This document shows, one piece after another, positions 60,616 through 64,000 of a stretch of DNA of 64,000 nt (the stretch's first letter is position 1; every line of letters starts with the position of its first letter). The position numbers and the translations under genes are program-made. This DNA comes from Clostridia bacterium (lineage in GTDB: Bacteria > Bacillota > Clostridia > TANB77 > CAG-508). The stretch is from NCBI GenBank assembly GCA_900770415.1, contig CAAGKN010000013.1:1-64000 (forward strand). The letters are read 5' to 3'. The notes beneath the pieces were generated by a model that was not told the origin of the DNA, did not search any database, and saw nothing but the letters and a program-made list of their open reading frames with translations.

Positions 60616-60930
60616 ATGAAAAGACCAAACGACCGATTATCTCGGTCACTTCTCAGAACATTAGCAGCCTTATTTTTACTCGCAGTGGCAATACTATTTT
60701 TCTGGCTGGCTTTTGCTCTTGGAAAGGTTGGAGTTAACATTCTGCTAATATTTATTGTTAGCTCTGTTGCCACAGTTCTTGCTTTCTTATCCATTTTCTT
60801 ATTGAGCCCTATATTTTGGGTCATAGCTCTGGGGGTAATCATCGAGAAAATTTCTAAGGAAGATTTCATTTATTACAGGAAAAATTTAAGACCATTTGCC
60901 AAAAAATGTGTTGACAAATACCTGTGGTAA
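60616..60930 (+). CDS. cassette 1: 104-residue membrane protein, foreign codon use
   Basis: Begins MKRPNDRLSRSLLRTLAALF with two to three membrane helices (LLAVAILFFWLAFALGKVGV; LLIFIVSSVATVLAFLSIFL) and a basic C-terminus. GGAGGT lies 8 bases upstream of the ATG. Arg codons include CGA and an in-frame CGG (TCT CGG TCA), unlike native genes; G+C is visibly higher. No family recognised. Own promoter and strong terminator: a single-gene cassette. Confidence 0.7.
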   Translation: MKRPNDRLSRSLLRTLAALFLLAVAILFFWLAFALGKVGVNILLIFIVSSVATVLAFLSIFLLSPIFWVIALGVIIEKISKEDFIYYRKNLRPFAKKCVDKYLW

Positions 60931-60939
60931 ACCTCCCCA

Positions 60940-60975
60940 GCAACCGATACTTTATTCCAATAAGGTATCGGTTGC
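60940..60975 (+). terminator. terminator of cassette 1
   Basis: GCAACCGATAC / GTATCGGTTGC, with an inner TTATT/AATAA pairing, then TTTTTG. Confidence 0.9.
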
Positions 60976-60996
60976 TTTTTGTTCTTTTAGTGTAAT

Positions 60997-61025
60997 TTGA
61001 ATTTATAGTTGGTATGTGATATAAT
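60997..61025 (+). promoter_or_regulatory. promoter of cassette 2
   Basis: TTGAAT (60997-61002), 17-base spacer ending GTATGTGA, TATAAT (61020-61025); extended -10 (TGA before TATAAT). Confidence 0.85.
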
Positions 61026-61061
61026 TAAAATAACATTATATTTGAAAGGATGGTCATATCA

Positions 61062-61244
61062 ATGAGTGCATCACAGTGGTTAGCTACTATTTTGGAGTTT
61101 GCCCTAATAGTTTTAGCAATACTTGGCCTCATCTTTGAAGAGAAAGTTATCAAGTTCGAAGACGAACTTGTTGAAGTTGCTAAGCTTATGCCAAGCTTCT
61201 TTAAAGCTCTCTCAAAAAGAATAAAGCGAAAGTTTTCTCGCTGA
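61062..61244 (+). CDS. cassette 2: 60-residue membrane protein
   Basis: Starts MSASQWLATILEFALIVLAI, one membrane helix, then an acidic and a strongly basic tail (KRIKRKFSR). The ATG at 61062 is chosen over the one at 61050, which overlaps AAAGGA. Uses CGA and CGC but no CGG. No family recognised. Own promoter and terminator. Confidence 0.65.
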   Translation: MSASQWLATILEFALIVLAILGLIFEEKVIKFEDELVEVAKLMPSFFKALSKRIKRKFSR

Positions 61245-61250
61245 TTTCTA

Positions 61251-61296
61251 AAAAAGGAACATAAATGCCAATGAATTTGGATTATGTTTCTTTTTT
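61251..61296 (+). terminator. terminator of cassette 2
   Basis: AAGGAACATAAATGCCAA opposite TTTGGATTATGTTTC, then a T-run on the plus strand. Confidence 0.75.
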
Positions 61297-61323
61297 ATTG
61301 AATTTTTCTGCTTTGCCCCAAAT

Positions 61324-61352
61324 TTGAATATATGGTTAGTATGTGGTATAAT
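61324..61352 (+). promoter_or_regulatory. promoter of cassette 3
   Basis: TTGAAT (61324-61329), 17-base spacer ending GTATGTGG, TATAAT (61347-61352). Confidence 0.85.
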
Positions 61353-61389
61353 TAAAAGTACTATAATAATTTGAAAAGAGGACAAAATA

Positions 61390-61677
61390 ATGAATAACAC
61401 TAATATTAAAAGCAAAAAACGAGCTACTAGAAAATTCTTAAGAAGTTTCTTGATAGTCTCTCTTAAATCCATTCGGGCTATAGCTTGTGTGGTTGCACTT
61501 CTCTCTGCAGGTTTTGGTTTAGTTACCTTCCTTGCAGAACCTAATGAGTCATTTGGTTCTGGTAAAGATTTTTTACTAGCCATGGTTTTTAAAACCCTCA
61601 TTTCAATTGCATTTATTGCTTTCTCACTCCTTTCAGGAGCGGTCACCGTTAAGATTTCAAATCTTTTCGATGATTAA
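61390..61677 (+). CDS. cassette 3: 95-residue membrane protein, foreign codon use
   Basis: Starts MNNTNIKSKKRATRKFLRSF, with two membrane helices (AIACVVALLSAGFGLVTFLA; TLISIAFIAFSLLSGAVTV). Contains an in-frame CGG (ATT CGG GCT). A GAGGACA element lies ahead of the ATG. No family recognised. Own promoter and terminator. Confidence 0.65.
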   Translation: MNNTNIKSKKRATRKFLRSFLIVSLKSIRAIACVVALLSAGFGLVTFLAEPNESFGSGKDFLLAMVFKTLISIAFIAFSLLSGAVTVKISNLFDD

Positions 61678-61680
61678 GCA

Positions 61681-61722
61681 AAAAAACGCGGATATTTCCA
61701 ACAGTTTGGTTCCGCGTTTTTT
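61681..61722 (+). terminator. terminator of cassette 3
   Basis: AAAAAACGCGGA / TCCGCGTTTTTT with an 18-base loop. Confidence 0.88.
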
Positions 61723-61774
61723 CTATTCATTTTTATCTTCACATTGTGTTATTACTATATAAAAGTTGTAAAAT

Positions 61775-61803
61775 TTGATTCTTTAACTGATATGTGATAT
61801 AAT
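61775..61803 (+). promoter_or_regulatory. promoter of cassette 4
   Basis: TTGATT (61775-61780), 17-base spacer ending ATATGTGA, TATAAT (61798-61803). Confidence 0.85.
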
Positions 61804-61850
61804 AAAAGAGTAAAAATGGCAATTGCCAAAATCGAAAGGATGTATTACTT

Positions 61851-62264
61851 ATGAAAAAGACGAAACTTGTATACCGGATCCTTGCTGTTATTCTTGTAGC
61901 AGTAGTTGCTACCGCATTTTTCACAGTTCCTACAGCGTGGAAATGCATACGAACAGCGCATGAGTTATCTAGCATTTCCAGCGAGATAATGTATATCAAA
62001 GACTCTGCCGATAGGGCTAAGCCTGGATATGGCTGGACTACCGAAAGAAACGAAAGATACTATGCCTTGCAAGCAGAACGTAGTGCATTATACAAATCTA
62101 ACGACGCAGTAGTTCATGCATTTGCAAATGCAAACAACTTTGTACGACTTGCAATGCTTGTGGGTTTGTTTTTAGCATTTCTGTTAGAAATGGCATCGCT
62201 TTTAATTCTCTTGGTAAGATGGAAAAATAAAGTGGTACGCAAAAAGAAAAGTGCTGAAGCCTGA
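61851..62264 (+). CDS. cassette 4: 137-residue membrane protein, foreign codon use
   Basis: Two membrane helices (ILAVILVAVVATAFFTVPTA near the N-terminus and LAMLVGLFLAFLLEMASLLI near the C-terminus) flank an exterior helical segment of about 70 residues (SSEIMYIKDSADRAKPGYGW). Basic C-terminal tail. In-frame CGG at TAC CGG ATC. AAAGGA lies ahead of the ATG. No family recognised. Own promoter and terminator. Confidence 0.7.
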   Translation: MKKTKLVYRILAVILVAVVATAFFTVPTAWKCIRTAHELSSISSEIMYIKDSADRAKPGYGWTTERNERYYALQAERSALYKSNDAVVHAFANANNFVRLAMLVGLFLAFLLEMASLLILLVRWKNKVVRKKKSAEA

Positions 62265-62284
62265 ATAGGCTCCAGCACTTTTCT
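62247..62284. terminator. terminator shared by cassette 4 and the ferredoxin gene
   Basis: AAAAGTGCTG ... CAGCACTTTT with an inner AGCCT/AGGCT pair, spanning the cassette 4 stop and lying just after the ferredoxin stop. Confidence 0.85.
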
Positions 62285-62288
62285 TTTT

Positions 62289-62459
62289 TTATTCTTCTTC
62301 TGGTGCTTCTACTGGGCAAACGCCTGCGCAAGTACCGCAACCAATACATGCATCTGCATCTATTATGTATTTATCCTCTCCTTGTGCTATGCAACTTACT
62401 GGACATTCTGCTGCACATGCTCCACAAGATATACATTTATCTGTTATTTTGTATGCCAT
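62289..62459 (-). CDS. 2[4Fe-4S] clostridial-type ferredoxin
   Basis: 56 residues, the usual size for clostridial ferredoxin. Both cluster motifs are complete: CISCGACAAECPVSCI and CIGCGTCAGVCPVEAP. GGGAGGG precedes the ATG at 62457-62459. It is the likely electron acceptor of the por complex encoded on the other side of the cassette island, and may once have been adjacent to it. Confidence 0.95.
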   Translation of the reverse strand: MAYKITDKCISCGACAAECPVSCIAQGEDKYIIDADACIGCGTCAGVCPVEAPEEE

Positions 62460-62492
62460 GTTTTTTCCCTCCCTTTAAAATTATATTATAAA

Positions 62493-63407
62493 TTATTTTT
62501 TGTTTTTTTCATCCATTTTTTCTAATTTCTCTAGCTCTTGTAATTCTTTTAAGTCCTCTGGATTATCCGCTTCTATACTGTCATCTTCTTTTTCTACATT
62601 TTTTATAATTTTTATATCTTTCGAATTGTATTTTTTAAAGAAAGTATCTTCTCCATCATGGAATTTTACTTTTACTATTTCTTTTAGTGTTTCTACTCCG
62701 CAAACTTCGCCTTCTCCATCTTCTGTTTTTACTATTGCTCCAACTTTTGGTAATCTTTTAAGTTTTTCTTCATATACCTCTTGCTCATATTTTAAGCAAC
62801 ACATTAGTCTTCCACAATTTCCAGATATTTTAGATGGATTTAATGATATATTTTGTTCTTTTGCCATTTTTATTGATACTGCTTCAAAATTTCCTAAAAA
62901 AGAACAACAGCATAGCTCTCTTCCACACATTCCATTTCCGCCAAGGTTTCTTACCTCGTCTCTTACTCCTATTTGTCTTAATTCTATTCTTGTTTTAAAT
63001 ATTGCTGCTAAATCTTTTACTAAATCCCTAAAATCTATTCTTCCATCTGCTTTAAAGAAGAAAAGTAGTTTACTTCTATCGAATTTATATTCTACATCTG
63101 TTAATTTCATGTCTAGTCCATGCTCTTTTATTTTCTTTTCACAGATTTTTAAAGCTTCTTTTTCTTTCTCCTTATTCTCTTCATGCTGTTTTTTATCTTT
63201 GTTTGTTGCAACTCTAATTATCTTTTTTAATGGTTTTACTAACTTATCATCTGGAATTGTTCTGTTTGCTATTGCTACTTCTCCATATTCTTTTCCCATT
63301 GCTGTTTCTACAATAACATGCTTCCCTTGTTCTATTTGTATTCCATCTGGATCAAAAAAATATATTTTCCCTGGTTTTTTAAATCTAACTCCTATAATAT
63401 TAGCCAT
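62493..63407 (-). CDS. ricT: PSP1-domain regulatory protein RicT (YaaT)
   Basis: Y-complex (RicA/F/T) subunit that activates RNase Y processing and affects sporulation in Bacillus. 304 residues: the PSP1 domain (GVRFKKPGKIYFFDPDGIQI, DGRIDFRDLVKDLA) with cysteine clusters NGMCGRELCCCSFLGN and GNCGRLMCCLKYEQ that hold an iron-sulfur cluster. An acidic C-terminal tail follows. Its start overlaps the holB stop by 8 bases, the standard Firmicutes order holB-ricT. Confidence 0.94.
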   Translation of the reverse strand: MANIIGVRFKKPGKIYFFDPDGIQIEQGKHVIVETAMGKEYGEVAIANRTIPDDKLVKPLKKIIRVATNKDKKQHEENKEKEKEALKICEKKIKEHGLDMKLTDVEYKFDRSKLLFFFKADGRIDFRDLVKDLAAIFKTRIELRQIGVRDEVRNLGGNGMCGRELCCCSFLGNFEAVSIKMAKEQNISLNPSKISGNCGRLMCCLKYEQEVYEEKLKRLPKVGAIVKTEDGEGEVCGVETLKEIVKVKFHDGEDTFFKKYNSKDIKIIKNVEKEDDSIEADNPEDLKELQELEKLEKMDEKNKK

Positions 63408-64000
63408 TTATTTCCTCCCACACATTTAGCATAAAATTATCTATTGTCATATCATAATTACTATTTTTTCTTAGTCTTTCTTTTGCATTTTCTGCAATTT
63501 CAATACATTCAATATATTTTCTATTATCTTTAATCTTTTCAAAAAAAATCGTAATAATATAATCTAATATACTGTTTATATCTTCTTTGTCTTTAAAAAC
63601 TACCTCTTTGCTGTTTATTAAGTCAATTACATTTGCATGTTCTAAGTTACTAAACATTTTATTTATATCCTCAAATTCGCTTTGCTTTTCTATAATCTGA
63701 ATTGACTTACTTATACTTCCATTAGATGTTTTGTAGACTATATTTCCAACATTTTGATAGTTATATTTTTCTTTTAATATTTTTAGCATTTCTTCTTCTG
63801 TAAGTTTGTTAAAGTTTATTTTAGTGCATCTTGATTTTATTGTTGGTAAAAAAGCACTTTCACTTGTTGTAATTAATATTATTGTAACATATTCTGGTGG
63901 TTCTTCCAATGTTTTTAGTAATGCATTTTGTGCTTCTTTTGTTATATTTTGTCCATCATTTATTATATACACTTTTTTTGTTGATACTATAGGCTTTTCT
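63400..64000 (-). CDS. holB: DNA polymerase III delta' subunit, 5' end cut by window edge
   Basis: Clamp-loader subunit. About 200 codons are visible and the frame stays open to the right edge. KVYIINDGQNITKEAQNALL, KTLEEPPEYVTIILITTSES and the SRC motif (IKSRCTKINFNKLTEEEM) are typical of HolB. The P-loop lies beyond the edge. It overlaps ricT at its 3' end. Confidence 0.9.
   Translation of the reverse strand, partial: EKPIVSTKKVYIINDGQNITKEAQNALLKTLEEPPEYVTIILITTSESAFLPTIKSRCTKINFNKLTEEEMLKILKEKYNYQNVGNIVYKTSNGSISKSIQIIEKQSEFEDINKMFSNLEHANVIDLINSKEVVFKDKEDINSILDYIITIFFEKIKDNRKYIECIEIAENAKERLRKNSNYDMTIDNFMLNVWEEING

Noticed and set aside
1..64000. CRISPR array or prophage
   Set aside because: No regularly spaced direct repeats, cas genes, integrase, terminase or structural phage genes are seen.

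Overview
The window is a chromosomal segment of a very AT-rich, Gram-positive, spore-forming anaerobe, most probably an uncultured member of the Clostridia. The evidence is the gene content: sigH, spoIVA, a GerS-like protein next to mazF, a four-subunit pyruvate:ferredoxin oxidoreductase with clostridial ferredoxin, an L21 leader, a glmS ribozyme, MinDE/RodA, and strongly AT-biased codon use. Most genes lie on the minus strand, with short plus-strand islands.

Layout. 1-1400: a cut epimerase gene, half of a zinc-ribbon gene and a decayed regulator/ABC-exporter remnant. 1570-4640: lysS, tRNA-Glu, mrnC, rbgA. 4790-12940: two small membrane proteins, then the translation operon rimP-nusA-rnpM-infB-rbfA-nrnA-truB read from a clear promoter near 13025. 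13130-14180: a sortase facing a candidate surface substrate. 14320-23190: ychF, tRNA-Thr, sigH, a UDP-sugar pyrophosphorylase, ligA, pgsA, nadE and a purine nucleoside phosphorylase. 23200-32290: an unknown frameshifted gene, an alpha/beta hydrolase, spoIVA, an ftsZ paralogue, lexA, obgE, trpS, rpmA and rplU. 32290-43350: smc, surface and unknown proteins, a split TauE/SafE permease, rarA, ruvA and ribozyme-controlled glmS. 43520-52000: dnaJ-like, nfeD, stomatin, mazF, gerS-like, a repeat island, dusB, rodA, minE and minD. 52150-60470: mutS2, a CCA-transferase-like gene, a flavoprotein and por genes. 60540-62280: four single-gene cassettes on the plus strand with foreign codon use. 62290-64000: ferredoxin, ricT and holB, cut by the right edge.

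Main observation. Five genes (sigH, obgE, spoIVA, rodA and an unknown gene at 23205-24669) cannot be read in one frame. There are six breaks, and all six are the same: one extra C directly before a GG-starting glycine codon, so that the ribosome meets an in-frame CGG. Skipping that C restores the conserved protein every time; SpoIVA becomes exactly 492 residues with its P-loop intact. I found no other in-frame CGG in roughly 18,000 native codons, although CGA, CGC and CGT are used. This points to CGG acting as a +1 frameshift signal read as CGGN = Gly, rather than as arginine. The only genes that use CGG in frame as an ordinary codon are three of the four foreign-looking cassettes at 60.6-62.3 kb. 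Systematic sequencing error cannot be excluded from sequence alone.

Other points of note: a dispersed GC-rich palindromic repeat (four copies, oriented with transcription), a nested inverted-repeat island at 46716-47081, a terminator that overlaps the ribosome binding site of the next small gene, and a sortase/substrate pair with a degenerate sorting motif.
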